Positions 1 through 12,624 are shown, numbered from the stretch's first letter. The stretch is DNA of 64,000 nt from Panulirus ornatus (GCF_036320965.1 NC_092262.1:8508572-8572571); one strand, 5' to 3'. Program-made: numbers and translations. Notes: a model not told the origin generated them from the letters alone.

Positions 1-366
1 TTATTACTTAACTTCTATTCTGTTAGACATTCCCCTGTAATTCTTACATTCAATCTCCATCCCCTTTTCCTTATACAAACGATCTTATTCTGTACTGCTC
101 TTGTCAAATTATCAGGCTTTTGACCATTATACCATGCCTTTCCTGACCCACTCCACAGCAATTTCACTGCTATTCTTCACCTTGCTTACCAAATTTTCTA
201 GAGTCAGGGATCCCAAAGGTTGGTGGTCCAGGAGAAAGGTCAAGAAAGGATGGAGGAAAGGAGTGGAGGGGGACAGAAAATTCATATCCACATCTGAGAA
301 ATGGCAAAATATACACTTTGATACCAAGAGTGTAACTAGACGAGCAGCTCCCATACTCACCATTTT

Positions 367-494
367 TTAGTCCATGGTGAAATCATGGCCAACATTCCTT
401 GCAGTATCTTGACTGTATAATTTGCAGCACTCTGAGACATTCTTCTTGAACGTTTTCCTTCTCATCTTCATTGCCTTCTTGTAGAAATGATTGC
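367..494 (-). CDS. possible terminal exon, unknown protein
   Basis: On the minus strand a pyrimidine-containing acceptor (TTGTGTTGCAG) ends just above 494 and is followed by an open segment. Two of the three frames stay open: one reads NHFYKKAMKMRRKTFKKN and runs to TAA at 367-369; the other reads QEGNEDEKENVQEECLRVLQ and stops at TGA at 383-385. Both are highly charged and I cannot choose between them. No neighbouring exon was found, so this could be the 3' exon of a gene, or chance. I recognise no family. Confidence 0.25.
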
Positions 495-499
495 CTGCA

Positions 500-950
500 A
501 CACAAAAATTTTTCCATTTTGAATATATTATCAAATTTATGAAGCAAGTGGATAAAATTCGGCAAATAACTACAACTACTTTATATGAAAATGCACCCCA
601 TATGTTACCTTAGGATGTACAATACTAATGAGCCTATCATGAATTATCTTACTTATATATTAAGATGACCAACTCGTATCCTGTATGTTACGTTAGGATT
701 TACAATACTAATAAGACTATCATAGAAATTATCCAGTTTTTATATTAAAATGACCAACTCCTTTTCTATATGTTACCTTAGAATTTACAATAGAAGTGAT
801 CCTATTTATATATCAAAATGACCTACTCCTATCCTGTATGCTACCTTAGGATTTACAACAGTATAATTGTGTTTATTACATTCTATTATCATGTTTTCTA
901 TAATCAATCAGCTGTTTTGGTCACATCCAAAAGAATATAAGTGACCTGTT
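500..950. other. AT-rich non-coding, diverged tandem-like repeats
   Basis: AT-rich sequence in which a block of about 75 bp (TATGTTACCTTAGGATTTAC followed by an AATACTAATGA-like stretch) recurs diverged at about 601, 683, 768 and 836. No gene is visible. Confidence 0.5.
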
Positions 951-959
951 TATGGAGAA

Positions 960-2580
960 TGGCAACCCATGTCAGTTCATCTCTCTATCTCTTCCAGAAT
1001 ATTATGCCTCTGGGAGATGTACAAACCTGTACAAAAACATACTGGCAGCTGTAAAAGCACCATTTGTCATGACAGACTAGAAACAACTGGAGAAAAATGA
1101 CAAGCTCATGTTGTGATGATTTGAAGCAAGATCAAGTGGTGGTGCAAACGGCAGTAACTCATACATTCCCAACAAAATAAACCTAACAGTTGACAATGAA
1201 AGATCTCTGAAGACCTATAAACAAAAATGTATTACCCTCTATTATAGAAGAAGGTTTTAAAGAAGAAACCCGATGAGGAGAAAGCTGCGGTACTTGTAAC
1301 CTTTGGTGGAGCTATTTATAAGAGAAGTGTAATTCATTATGTTCCCAGCACAAGTAGATAGATAACCAGCCTAAACAAGTCGCTAAAAAATGTACTTGCC
1401 AAATTTGATGGCAAATTTTACCAGCAACGAAGAATGAACTGGCAGACAAATAAATTTCGAAAGTGTGGAGAACAGACAGGAGAATTGCAAGATTCACCTA
1501 TCACCAGATTCGGGAATCCATCCAAGGAATGTTAGATGAAAGATTAGTACTTGGACACTCAGATGACTTACTCTGTGAGAAATTCTTTAAAGAGGATGAA
1601 AATCTGTATGGCACATAAGCAGCAGATGGCAGTATATCATGGTGTATGACCAGACGCTGTTAACAAGGTGACCTAGAAACCCATGAAGGAAGACAAATGA
1701 AATGAAACATTAAACATGAGGACCATGCCTGGTCACACACGCCAATGAAGGAATGCAAATTCTTTAGCAACAAGCATATTTGGGAAGACAGAAGAATGCC
1801 CGGCATATAGCAAGACCTGTAGCATATGCATGGAGAAGAATCACTTTGCAATTACACGCAGATCAAAACCAGGCAAGGGTTTTAGAAGTATGGTCAGTGG
1901 TATTCAAGAGTATCCTGATAGAAAAGCCAACCCCAATTTCCTGTGTGTTACAAGCTTTCGACATGATGCAACAATGAGGCCATTATGGCATCCACGAAGG
2001 ACGACCCCAATGTCGTGTATTTTATGAAGCTTTCAACACGACTCAGCAATGAAGCCATCATGACATCAATGGAGGTAAGCAATAAAGTGAAATTTCAGGT
2101 TGACTGTGGGACAAGCATGAATGTTATTCCTCAACTAATGATACCTGACAGACAGTTAAAGCCCCGTAATATAGTTTGTATATGTGGAATTCTATAGAGA
2201 TAGGTGTCTCACTTGAAAAGAAAAATAGAAGAATCAGGAATTTGAAAGGTGCATGGTGCTACAGTAAGACAGCTAAAAGATCTTGACCCATTGGAAGGAA
2301 ACATGTTAACGATCAAAGCAAATACTCTTAGAGACAAGACCTGTCATAAAGAAACAGCGAATCAGAGGTTGGACAAGTTCATACGAGATGATAAATTCAG
2401 GGACTATATGATGCAATAAACAGGTTTTAAGAGACTAGTGAATGAGACTTGGACAATGAAGAAAGACCACAAAACAGTATAACAGATGTACAAATTGAAA
2501 GAGGGTTAGATACAAACTCAGGTTTGGAGGACAATGTGAATACAGATGTGTGTGCCAAGTAGTGTGTAGAACTAGGATAA
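960..2580 (+). pseudogene. decayed Ty3/Gypsy-like gag-pol relic
   Basis: This is a broken retrotransposon on the plus strand. In order: a gag-like stretch at about 1527-1617 reading MLDERLVLGHSDDLLCEKFF, which resembles the end of Gypsy-type Gag (a D-R-x-V-x-G pattern); a zinc-knuckle region at about 1750-1860 with CKFF and then, in another frame, SKTCSICMEKNHFAI; and an aspartic-protease segment at about 2086-2150 reading VKFQVDCGTSMNVIP, where intact proteins have the active site D-T/S-G-A. Here the site reads D-C-G-T, so it is damaged. Stops and frameshifts break every frame. No RT, integrase or LTRs were recognised. The match is by motif only. Confidence 0.6.
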
Positions 2581-2689
2581 GGATGAAATAGGTCATAGAG
2601 ATGTTTCTAGTGCAGCAGGTGGACTTACTTAGTGTAAGACTATAGAGATGTGCTGCCAGTTAGAAGGTAGCGTCAGGAAAAAGACAAAG

Positions 2690-4130
2690 AATGACCCATC
2701 CATTCATATACACATTATATACGTAAATGCACATACACATGCATATCAGCATATACACATATACAAGTACATTTTCACACTTGCTTGCCTTCATCCATTC
2801 CAGGCGCCCCACCCCACAGGAAACAGCATTGCTTCCCCATGTCAGCACGGTAGTGCCAGGAAAACAGACAAAAAAGGCCACATTCATTCACACTCAGTCT
2901 CTAGTTGTCATGTGTAATGCACCAAAACCACAGCTCCCTATCCGCATCCGGGCCCTACAGACCATTCCGTGGATTACCCCAGACGTTTCACTTGTCCTGG
3001 TTCAGTACACTGATAGCACGTTGACCCTGGTATACTGCATCATTCCAATTCATGCTACTCTTTGCATGCCTCTCACCCTCCTGTAAGTTCAGGCCCCAAT
3101 TGCTCAAACTCTTTTTCACTCCATCCTCCCACCTCCAGTTTGGTCTCCCACTTCTTGTTGCCTCCACCTCTGATACATATATCCTCTTTCTCAGCTTTTC
3201 CTTACTCATTCTCTCCATGTATCCAAAGCATTTCAACATGCTTTCATCTGCTCTTTCTCAACTACACTATTTATTACCACACATCTCTTACCCTTTCATT
3301 ACTTACCCAGTCAAACCACCTCACACCACATACTGTCCTCAAACATTTCCAAGACTTCTGCAGTCTCTCAATCAAATCAGCCACCAGTGCTGTATCATCA
3401 GTGAACAAAAACCGACTCACTTCCCAGGTCCTCTCATCCCAACAGATTGCATACTTGCCCCTCTTTGCAAAACTCCTGCATTTACCACCCTAACCACCCC
3501 ATCCATAAACAAATTAAACAACCATGGGGACATCACACACCCCTGCTGCAGACTGACCTTCACTGGGAACCAATCACTCTCCTCTCCCAACTCATACATA
3601 TGCCTTACACCATTGATAAAAACTTTTCACTGCTTCTCGCAGCCTTTCTCCCACACCATGTACTCTTAAGATCTTCCACAAAGCATTTCTATCAACCCTA
3701 TCATATGCCTTCTCAAGATCCATAAATGCTACATACAGATCCATTTGTTTTTCTAAGTATTTCTGACACACATTCTTCAAAGCAAACACCTGATCCACAC
3801 GTCCTCTGCCACTTCTGAAACCTTACAGCTCAGCCCCAATCTGATGCTATGTACATGTCTTCACCCTCTCAATCAATGCCCTCCCATACAATTTAATATC
3901 CCCTTTGCCTTTGTACAGTGGCAATATACATGCATTCTGCCAATCCTCAGCCACTTCACCATGATTCACACATACATTACCAATCAACAACACAGTCACC
4001 CCATTTCTTAATAAATTCAACTGCAGTACCCTCCAAACCTGCCACCTTTCTGGTTTTCATCTTCCGCAAGGCTTTCACCACCTCTCTTAACCAAACTATT
4101 CACCCTGACCCTCTCACTTCACACACCACA
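2690..4130 (-). pseudogene. 5'-truncated RTE-clade LINE (minus)
   Basis: A minus-strand fragment of the LINE family that recurs through the window. Reading from 4130 downward: the start of the RT domain; then DQVFALKNVCQKYLEKQMDL and YVAFMDLEKAYDRVD (RT palm, about 3592-3798); RQGC-like QQGCVMSPWLFNLFMDG (about 3417-3599); and the C-terminal region with KCFGYMERMSKEKLRKRIYV and RSGRPNWRWEDGVK (2988-3239). The endonuclease is missing and several frameshifts separate the pieces. Below 2990 lies the family's 3' UTR, with a CA/TA-rich stretch. It looks inactive. Confidence 0.85.
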
Positions 4131-4433
4131 TAACAATACATATATATTTGTACCATAAAAGATCAGTTTATATTATAGGGCTATTGTATTTTTTGGTAAA
4201 AGAATATTTTCTAAATTGATGTACAAATATACAGTACAATAGTAATTCTTTAAAATGAGAAGGGACAGTATTTATGCTTATTACAGTGTATCATAGCATA
4301 TTTTTTTTTATTAACAAGCAGCTTCTTTGTTGATAGCCACAAGAATGTAAGTGACCTTTTTTCGAGAATGTACCAAGCAAGGTGATATTGGTCGTAAGCC
4401 TCTATAAGAAGCGCGCGCTAATATTGAATAGTG

Positions 4434-5034
4434 GTGGCCTTCCACCCGAGCAGCTCCTTGTACCTATGGACACCAGAACAGCCTCCTGGACCTCTGGTGA
4501 CCTGGATTCCAGGTGACCTAGACTTTCCACCCAACCTCTGGGATCCTGGACTCTGAGCTAGGTCAGTGACGTGGCCACCTTGGTTGTGTCCTGGACCCCT
4601 GGGTTGCTATATTCTTGGTCGTGGACCCCCCTAGTCTTACCTGATGTATCAGATTAATTTCCTGATGAAGTGCCTGACAACCCTGGTATACACCAACTCT
4701 GTATCTAATTTTACAGTAAAATTTCATTCAGTAACATAAAAAAATAAATTTTTACAATTATCATTGTAAAATTTTTTGATGATACTGAATGAAATTTTAC
4801 TGTAGAATTAGACAGTGTTGGTGTATACCAGGGTTGTCAGGCACTTCATCAGGAAATTAATCTGATACATCAGGTAAGACTAGGGGGTCCAGGACCAAGA
4901 ATATAGCAACTCAGAGGTCCAGGACACAACCAAGGTGGCCATGTCACTGACCTAGCTCAGAGTCCAGGATCCCAGAGGTTGGATGGAAAGTCCAGGTCAC
5001 CAGAGGCACAGGAAGCTGCTCAGGTGGAAGGCCA
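4434..5034. mobile_element. large inverted repeat / foldback element
   Basis: The left arm, about 4436-4733, is the reverse complement of the right arm, about 4783-5034. Examples are ACAGTAAAATTTCATTCAGTA on the left against its complement on the right, and CCTGATGAAGTGCCTGACAA against TTGTCAGGCACTTCATCAGG. The left arm has an extra internal block of about 45 bp. The spacer of about 49 bp holds a second perfect stem, TTTTACAAT-TATC-ATTGTAAAA. There is no coding capacity. It may be a foldback or MITE-type element, or a palindrome made during repair. Confidence 0.8.
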
Positions 5035-5079
5035 ACACTGGTGTAATCATCCACTTGACTACGACAAATTGCTGGAAAT

Positions 5080-5490
5080 GTTTTATCAGTGGAAATGGTG
5101 TACAGCTTGTGCAGTTGTGTGCTGAAAAAGGACTGGTTATTGGGAATGTCTAGTTTAGAAAGAGGGATATACACAAGTGTACATATGTGATTAGGAAAGA
5201 TGGTCAGGAATGACTGGATTATGCAGGGGGAAGGGTGTGATGTCCCCATGGGTGTTTATATATGAGTTGGTGTGACAAGAATATGTAAGAATCTAAGAGA
5301 GAAGGGCGAATATGAAGTCTGTAGGGGATGAGAGGACATGAAAAGTCAGTCAGTTATTGTTTGCTAGGATACAGCATTGATAGATTTGAGCGAGTACAGA
5401 ATTTTGTGACTGAGTTTAGAAGAGTATTTGATAGATGGAGGCTAAGAGTAAGGGCCGATCACACCATAAGGGTCATCTCTATGGTTTTCA
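5080..5490 (+). pseudogene. internally deleted LINE relic
   Basis: Plus-strand relic of the RTE family. 5085-5215 matches the end of the endonuclease (LCAEKGLVIGN-like, then RDIHKCTYV-like). After about 5220 it jumps to the RT region: GATGTCCCCATGGGTG, corresponding to MSPW, and then a degraded DDTAL segment near 5370. Most of the RT is missing and stops are frequent. It abuts the right arm of the foldback element. Confidence 0.6.
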
Positions 5491-6270
5491 TATGTAAATT
5501 ATTATTGTGTTGACATCAATCACAATAGGCTATGGTCAAATGCACCATGTTGGCTGTGTACCAACTATATAAAAAAATTGTTAAAAACAATTTATTAGTA
5601 ACACATTTTGAGGTATTTAATAATAAAATCCAATGATAAAAAGTTTAAATAGAACTCATTATAACAAAATACATGGTGCATTCTACGTCACCCATCAAAA
5701 GACGTACGAGCGCATCGGATTCAATGGGATCCGAGCCAAAGTAAAGAGATCCAATGTTGTTACATGGGATCGGATGCTGTTTCTTATACTTACATTATTT
5801 ATACGAGTCAACAGGTTCAGGATCTGATCACTTGTGAGGTGGAGGAGAACCTGTCAAGACGTGGACCTCCTCCTCCGTAGTAGTAGTAGAAGTCGTGCTC
5901 GAGCCCACAAGCAGCCGGCGGTTCAAGGAGTCACAGTGACCTGCGGGGGAGGGAAACAAAGAGGTGTCAATTCTTCGTGAACCAGATTGACGTAAGTGAT
6001 GTGTGTTGTCATGTCAATAATCTCGAGTATATACGAGGATGTTAAGTGGTGTGAGGGATCAGGTTGGGATCCAGCTTGGGGTCGACTCCTTGGTGTGGCT
6101 GGCTGGCCCGCCTCATCATCATCCTGGAACCCGAGATGATGATCATGTGTTGACATTTGTGTTGTGTGTAGCAATATATACAAACTAAGGCAACAACACT
6201 GCGGCAACACTCAACCTTGACCCCAGTGTGAAAACCACCAGCAATAATCACATGATTTACATTAACATTT
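5490..6270. other. no gene recognised
   Basis: Mixed-composition sequence. Short open frames exist at 5633-5827 (+) and 5923-6210 (-), but neither resembles a known protein and no convincing splice pattern is visible. Confidence 0.4.
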
Positions 6271-6275
6271 TAACG

Positions 6276-6640
6276 TTAAAATGACGACATGGTAATTAAA
6301 CACATTAACCTTAGATATTAACGTTAAAATGACATGGTAATTAAACACATTAACCTTAGATTTTAACGTTAAAATGACATGGTAATTAAACACATTAACC
6401 TTAGATATTAACGTTAAAATGACATGGTAATTAAAAACATTAACCTTAGATATTAACGTTAAAATGACATGGTAATTAAACACATTAACCTTAGATATTA
6501 ACGTTAAAATGACATGGTAATTAAACACATTAACCTTAGATATTAACGTTAAAATGACATGGTAATTAAACACATTAACCTTAGATATTAACGTTAAAAT
6601 GACATGGTAATTAAACACATTAACCTTAGATATTAACTTG
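6276..6640. repeat. 45-bp tandem repeat, about 8 copies
   Basis: The unit begins ATTAACGTTAAAATGACATG and repeats every 45 bp (for example TTAGAT at 6311 and 6356). Because 45 is a multiple of 3, the minus strand stays open and shows a 15-residue repeat (LISKVNVFNYHVILT). This open frame is a consequence of the repeat and not evidence of a gene. Each unit contains the palindrome TTAACGTTAA. Confidence 0.95.
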
Positions 6641-7140
6641 TTCATCATTAACCGTCATGGCTGTGTTAACGTATATATATAAGTACAATTATTGCTCTAC
6701 TGGCTTTATTCCCTCATCACCGCACTATTATATCATTGCATTTTGCTGGTAATTCTGGTCATTAGGTCATTATCGACGGCAAGATGAAGATAGGAAAGGA
6801 TTGGGTGTGTTATTTTGTAATAGTAATAACGTAAATAATATGACATTTTGGCCGTGGTCGGAAACAAGATGGCGTCCGGCCATCAAGACTTATCTTAGCT
6901 TTAGTGGTCGAAATGACCCATTTTATCCTCGTTAGGATAACAACTGTCTTGAGCCATGGCCGAACATGAGGTGTAGTGTGAATATCAAGTGGAAAATAAA
7001 CTTGGCGCTTCGTTTTAGCAGCAGACCAACAACAACGTCCAACGAAACTACCAAACGATCATTACGATGGTTCACACATACACACCAGAGCCTCTCCAAT
7101 GTCCTCAAACTTGATTTAAATGAACTCATAACCGGGATCA
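6640..7140. other. no gene recognised
   Basis: Unique-looking sequence between the 45-bp array and the TA microsatellite. I see no coding or RNA feature. Confidence 0.4.
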
Positions 7141-7154
7141 CATATGTATGTATG

Positions 7155-7215
<61 letters not shown>

Positions 7216-7230
7216 GTGTGTGTGTGTGTG
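7141..7230. repeat. (TATG)n(TA)n(TG)n microsatellite
   Basis: A compound simple repeat: a few TATG units, about 28 TA units, then TG units. Confidence 0.98.
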
Positions 7231-9080
7231 CCACTTCCCGCATGGGTTAACAGAAGGACCGTAGGTCAAGCCAGCCATATCTCTGCTAATTACCGTAAAA
7301 ATGACACTTTATGACACTCCACTTTGACCCTTATGCATAACATTACAACTGGTCAACAAATTTCTCGAACAATTTGCATATACTAACCTTAAAATAAGGG
7401 TTTGATGGAGGGTGTGTCAGGCGTAGGTCCTCCCCGTCAGCGGCTCCTACCTGCAAATGGCCATCTTGGCTCATGGAATTTATACCGTCCCTGGAAACTC
7501 TGGCACGACCTGGCCACGGCGTCAAATTCCTAGCTGGTAACTCAACATCACGAGGAAATACAGGAATTATCTGTTTTCTAACCTCCTGATGGTGTTGAGA
7601 GTCCTTAATTAGATGCCAGGCGTGGAATTAAGATGGTTTTCAATGTCTTTGATGGTTATATAACTGTAAATGATATCAAGATGACGATTTAATGAAGTGT
7701 TGTGATAGTACCATATCCAAAACATAGGTGGCAGTTTTAGTACCATATCCAAAACATAGATGGCAGTGTTTCTTACTTTCTCTTCTTACTTGTGTGAAGC
7801 AGTAAAGTTCGAACCTGTCTCATAAAGTATGAAATAACGTACAGAACTTGGATTTTTATACCAGAAATTACGTTTTAAAGAGGAAGGTAATTCAATAGTA
7901 CAATTCTGAAGCTTTTATAGTTATTTTTAAGACGTCTTTTGTAGTACAGCAGTGGAAAATACGGGACTCGCCTGAACGAAGCTGTTCCGATTCAACTGAC
8001 TGAGTGAGGCTTCGAAACACAGCCAAAACGCAGTTAGTACATCAGTCCAAACTCCCTTAAGAAAGTTCCTTATGAGAAATTATGACCAGAAATAAGGGTG
8101 AGCCACTAAAAGTTAAAAAGTGGCACTGATGTATACTAGTTATGGAGACTATTTCCGTGGACATATCTTTATTTTGGGGGAGGTGGTTGCAGAAGGGAGT
8201 CATAGGGCGTCATAGATAGATAGATAGATAGGTAGATAGATAGATAGTGGCTTTGAAAATGATTTACTTAGACTTTTTCTTGCCAAGAAGGAAAACGAAT
8301 CATAAGATCACTAAAAGAAAACTTAACTTTCAATCATTAACTCAGTTATTTGTGGTGGTTGGCATTTTTTTTTCTTTTAGATAATTAATGTATTTAGTAG
8401 CTCTGGTGTTATTTGTGAGTTTATTGATAATTGTATTGTGAAGTGTGTTGAACTTAGGTTGTACACTTCAGGGCCTTATGTGCCGACCCTTGATTTAGTG
8501 CCATGATCTAGCTGCTGACCTAGGCCCTTAGAACTGGGTCAGCCTCAGTCTGGGGTCAGACACCAGAGGGGTTGGATGGTTGTAACTGTCTGTCCACTCA
8601 CCTTATATAGGCTTTTGTAAACTTCTTATAAAATGACCAAAACAAAATGTTTTTTTTTATTTTTTTCATTACAGATCATTAAATTTAATGGCTCTTTTAA
8701 AGTTATTTAAGTGTGGATCTTAGATCTTTTAGATAATCAGTTTTAAGCGTTTTTTTTTAGTTTATATCCTGATTTTTGATATATTGATTTTAGTCAGACA
8801 AAATAATGGCTTTTATCAGGGAGTCTTATTTCTATAAATGAAACATACACTTCCATAAACAAATATTTATTACATTACATTACATCACATCAGTGACATA
8901 GGAAGATGGTGAAAAGGACATGTTTGCAACCTTGCTCACTAGTCCAAGTTGCTAAAACAATGGAGATACAAAGGTTTGAATAATTGTCGATCTTTGTTTA
9001 TATCCTATACTTTATTATTTTAAGTATGAATACATACATGTATACATTACCTATATTACATATACACTCATATTATTATA
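7230..9080. other. no gene; short tandem and simple repeats
   Basis: This stretch holds a tandem duplication of about 36 bp around TAGTACCATATCCAAAACAT (7700-7765) and a GATA-type microsatellite (8213-8248). The rest is AT-rich with several T-runs. A weakly open segment at 7343-7525 (-) has no recognisable homology. Confidence 0.5.
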
Positions 9081-9082
9081 AT

Positions 9083-9275
9083 CGCTGTTTACCTCGTCAG
9101 CGAGGAAGCGCCAGGAAACAGACGAAGAAAGGCTCATCCACTCTTATACAGATATATACATTGAAATGTATATGTACGTATATGTGGTGCATTTATGTGT
9201 ATGTGGATGGGTTGGACTTCTCGTCTGTTTCCTTACGCTACCTCGCTAACACGGGAGACTGCGATTAAGTATAAT
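9083..9275. mobile_element. two LINE 3'-tail pieces in inverted orientation
   Basis: 9083-9140 matches the minus-strand form of the LINE 3' terminus (AGCGCCAGGAAACAGACGAA). 9150-9275 matches the plus-strand form, ending GCTACCTCGCTAACACGGGA and then an A/T-rich end. The two tails thus form an imperfect inverted repeat about 190 bp long. Confidence 0.7.
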
Positions 9276-9329
9276 AAACATGTTTGTATTTTGCATAATA
9301 CATATCAAAGTTTTTACTTTTTTTTCAGA

Positions 9330-10430
9330 TTCCTGGTTGATGCCTCAGGGATGGAGAAGCCTCAAAAGCAGTTAAGAATTTGCTTAGTGAGGCAAACATG
9401 GCTGGGACGACAAGGAACACTTGTTCACCTGAAAACTTTTAGGCCCCGTTGTTGTGGGGGTGTGTACGAGGGGATGGATGTCAGAAGATACCAGCTTGAC
9501 TGTGCGGGAAGACAGGTGGTCACAGATTGAGAAAGATCAGAGATGTAGCGGGAAATAGAAAGTACTACAGCAAGGAACATGGCTCTGTATCATGCTGGAA
9601 CTGAGTGATGATGATGACCTTACGTTATATTGCAACTGGAAAAGATCACATTGTGGACCAACACAATCTACTGTAAGTAGGGTTATTGCACAGACAGATG
9701 GTAGACAAAACAGAATTTATGCAGATTAGGGTCTTCCCTGGTGGTGTGGGTGCTGTAGATCTTATTGGTTATAGTAATTACTATTGCAAGTGTTGGCTTT
9801 TGATGCTTTGCCTAAGACCTGAAGATGGTTCTCAGACAGCTTGTAACGGGTAACGTTAAACGTTTTCTTGCATGTTTACTTGTGACAAAATGTCAATATT
9901 ATTTACATATGTACATAGGCTGTAGAAGAAACAGGTTTCATGTCTTTTAAGTGTTTCCACAATCCAAAATTGACCTAACCCAGTGTGCAAAAGATTTCTA
10001 GATTATGAGAAAACAAGCTAGATGATTAGCCTGGGACTAACGTCCAAACTCAGATTTGTACTTAATAAGATTCATGTATTACAGAACACAAGAAAACTAG
10101 ATGTACTGTGGAAAGGGGGATTGGACAGCTGAAACGAAGGTGGCACGTTTTGCATGGAGAAGTGACTTGGGGTCAAGACAGAACAAATCTATCATATAAT
10201 CATGGCGTGTGTTATTCTCCATAGTATATGCAAAGAAGTGAATTTACACCTTCGAGATGAAGGCAACCTCGACATTTTTCTTGGATATAATTTGGATGCA
10301 GCAGCACACTCAAATCACTTAAACCCAGGAGATGCACCTCTAGGTTTGTGTTGCAGAGACTACTTTGCTAATTTACACTTCATGGCAGAACAGCGATCCA
10401 GTATCATGCACACTTTTTCTAACTGAAAAC
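9330..10430 (+). pseudogene. decayed PIF/Harbinger (HARBI1-like) transposase
   Basis: Three blocks in order resemble HARBI1-type transposases. About 9625-9700 reads LRYIATGKDHIV, corresponding to the family's LR(Y/F)LATG motif. About 9720-9760 reads RVFPGG, near the family's FP..GAIDGTH segment, but the DDE aspartate context is damaged. About 10097-10170 reads RCTVERGIGQLKRRWHVLHG, matching the conserved R-x-x-V-E-R-x-F-G-x-L-K-x-R-W block that holds the last catalytic acid. MACVILHSICKE at 10202 matches the following CCVLHNIC block. Stops and shifts lie between the blocks, so no protein can be made. Terminal repeats were not found. Confidence 0.7.
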
Positions 10431-10439
10431 TTAGTGAAG

Positions 10440-12245
10440 AATGGACATTGTTGGCGGATAAAAAGATGTTTTGGAAGGAGGTACATAAAGTGTACAAGAG
10501 AACAAATGGGAACATCAGTGAAGGGGGCTAAATGGGGAGGTAACAACAAGTAGTGCAAGTGAGGAGATAAGAGTGAGTTTTGAAGGTTTGCTGGATGTGT
10601 TTGATGATAGAGTCGCAGGTAAAGGGTGCTTTGCAAGATGGTGTGCGAAGTGAGAGGGTCGGGGAGAATGGTTTGGTGAATAGAGAAGAGGTAGTTAAAG
10701 CTTTGTAGGAGTTGAAAGCCAGCAATTCGGCAGGATTGGATGGTATTGCAGTGGAATTTATTGAAAAGGGGGTGACTGTGTTGTTGACTGGTTGGTAAGG
10801 ATATTCATTGTATGTATGGTGAAAACCCTGCGGATTGGGAGAATGCATGCATAGTGCCATTATACAAAGGCGGTAAAGGCAAGTGTTCAAATTACAGAGG
10901 TATAAGTTTGTCGAGTATTCCTGGGAAATTATATGGGAGGGTATTGATTGAGAGGGTAAAGGAATGTACAGAGCATCAGATTTCAGAAGTGGTAGAGGAT
11001 GTGTGGATCAGGTGTTTGCTTTGAAGAATGTATATGAGAAATACTTAGAAAAGCAGAGGGATTTGTATGTAGCATTTATGGATCTGGAGAAGGCATATGA
11101 TAAGAGTTGATAGAGATACTCTGTAGAAGGTATTAAGAATATATGGTGTGGGTGGCAAGTTGTTAGAAGCAATGAAAAGTTTTCATCAAGGATATAAGGC
11201 ATGTGTAATAGTAGGAAGAGAGGAAAGTGATTGGTTCCCAGTGAATGTAGGTTTGCGGCAGGGGTGTGTGATGTCTCCATGGTTGTTTAATTTGTTTATG
11301 GATGGGGTTGTTAGGGAGGAGAATGGAAGAGTTTTGGAGAGGGGCAATTATGCAGTCTGTTGTGGATGAGAGGGCTTGGGAAGCAAGTCAGTTGTCGTTT
11401 GCTGATGATACAGGGCTGGTTGCTTATTCGGGTGAGAAACTGCAGAAGTTGGTGACCGAGCTTCGTAAAGTGTGTGAAAGAAGAAAGCAGAGTAAATATG
11501 AATAAAAGCAAGGTTATTGCATTCAGTAGGTTTGAGGGATTGGTGATTTTTGTTAACTATCATTTTTTTTGGGGGGGGGATATTTTTTTGGATGGGTTTT
11601 AAGGTGTCGAATTCTTTAGTAGTTATGGAGAGAATGAGCGAGGAAAAATTGGCAAAGAGGATATGTGTCATTGGTGGAGGGAACAAGAAGTGGGAGACCA
11701 AATTGGAGGTGGAAGGATGAAGTGAAAAAGATTTGGAGTGATTTGGGCCTGATCATACAGGAGGGTGAAAGGCGTGCAAGGAATAGAGTGAATTGGAATG
11801 ATGTGGTATACTGGGGTCGATGTGCTGTCAGTGGATTGAACCAGGGCATGTGAAATGTCTGGGGTAAACCATGGAAAGTTTTGTGGGGCCTGGATGTGAA
11901 AAGGGAGCTGTGGTTTTGGTGCATTACACATGACAGCTAGAGACCAAGTGTGAACGAATGTGGCATATGTTGTCTTTTCCTGATGCTACCGCATGGTGAG
12001 ATTGTGGGGTGCTATTTCATGTGTGGCAGGGTGGCGATGAAAGTGGATGAAGGCAGCAAGTATGAATATGTACATGAGTATATATGTATATGTCTGTGTA
12101 TGTATACGTTGAAATGTATAGGTATGTATGTGTGCATGTGTGGGCATTTATGTATGTCTGTGTGGGTGGGTTGGGCCATTCATTTGTCTTTTTCCTTGCG
12201 CTACCTCACTAATGCGGGAGACAGCAATTAAGTATAATAAATCAT
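10440..12245 (+). pseudogene. 5'-truncated RTE-clade LINE copy
   Basis: It begins inside the linker before the RT (KKMFWKEV-like at 10463) and runs to the family's 3' terminus (GCTACCTCACTAATGCGGGA, then A/T tail near 12240). Recognisable parts: LDGIAVEFIEKG (10737), NYRGISLSSIPGKLYGRVLI (10892), DQVFALKN and YVAFMDLEKAYD (11007-11100), RQGCVMSPWLFNLFMDG (11258), SFADDTGLVAYSG with the catalytic FADD (11396), SGRPNWRWKDEV (11690). Many shifts and stops occur, and a T/G-rich insertion lies near 11550-11600. It is inactive. Confidence 0.9.
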
Positions 12246-12620
12246 TATACGGTATACATTCCTTATTTGACAAAAGACATCACACAAACTCCAAAGATGT
12301 TTCATAACCATATCATACCTTTGTCACAACAATCTGTGGATTGTTATAAATTATTTCTACCAGGGAAATCAAACATTCAGTTCTGTAAACATTTTTTTCC
12401 AGTAAAGAAATACATTAACTTGTCCACAAACTATGATTTGGAGATAAGAGTATCAGCAAATTATAAGTGAATCTGAGATGTGTTATAAAGTTGTTTCAAA
12501 GAAATAATAGACAAATCATTGGTTAGGAATTTTAACTGCAAGTAGATTGCACTTTTGTTTTGCAGTTCTCTAATTTTTAGGTATATTTTTTTTGATAGAT
12601 TGTCCCAAGTCTGTAGACGT
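12245..12620. other. intergenic or intronic, nothing recognised
   Basis: AT-rich sequence downstream of the LINE tail, with no supported feature. Confidence 0.4.
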
Positions 12621-12624
12621 ACGC

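Noticed and set aside
4660..4700. CCTGATGAAG motif resembling a hammerhead core in the foldback arm
   Set aside because: No GAAA element and no matching stems follow it.
6262..6648. 128-residue minus-strand frame of LISKVNVFNYHVILT repeats
   Set aside because: Product of the 45-bp tandem repeat.
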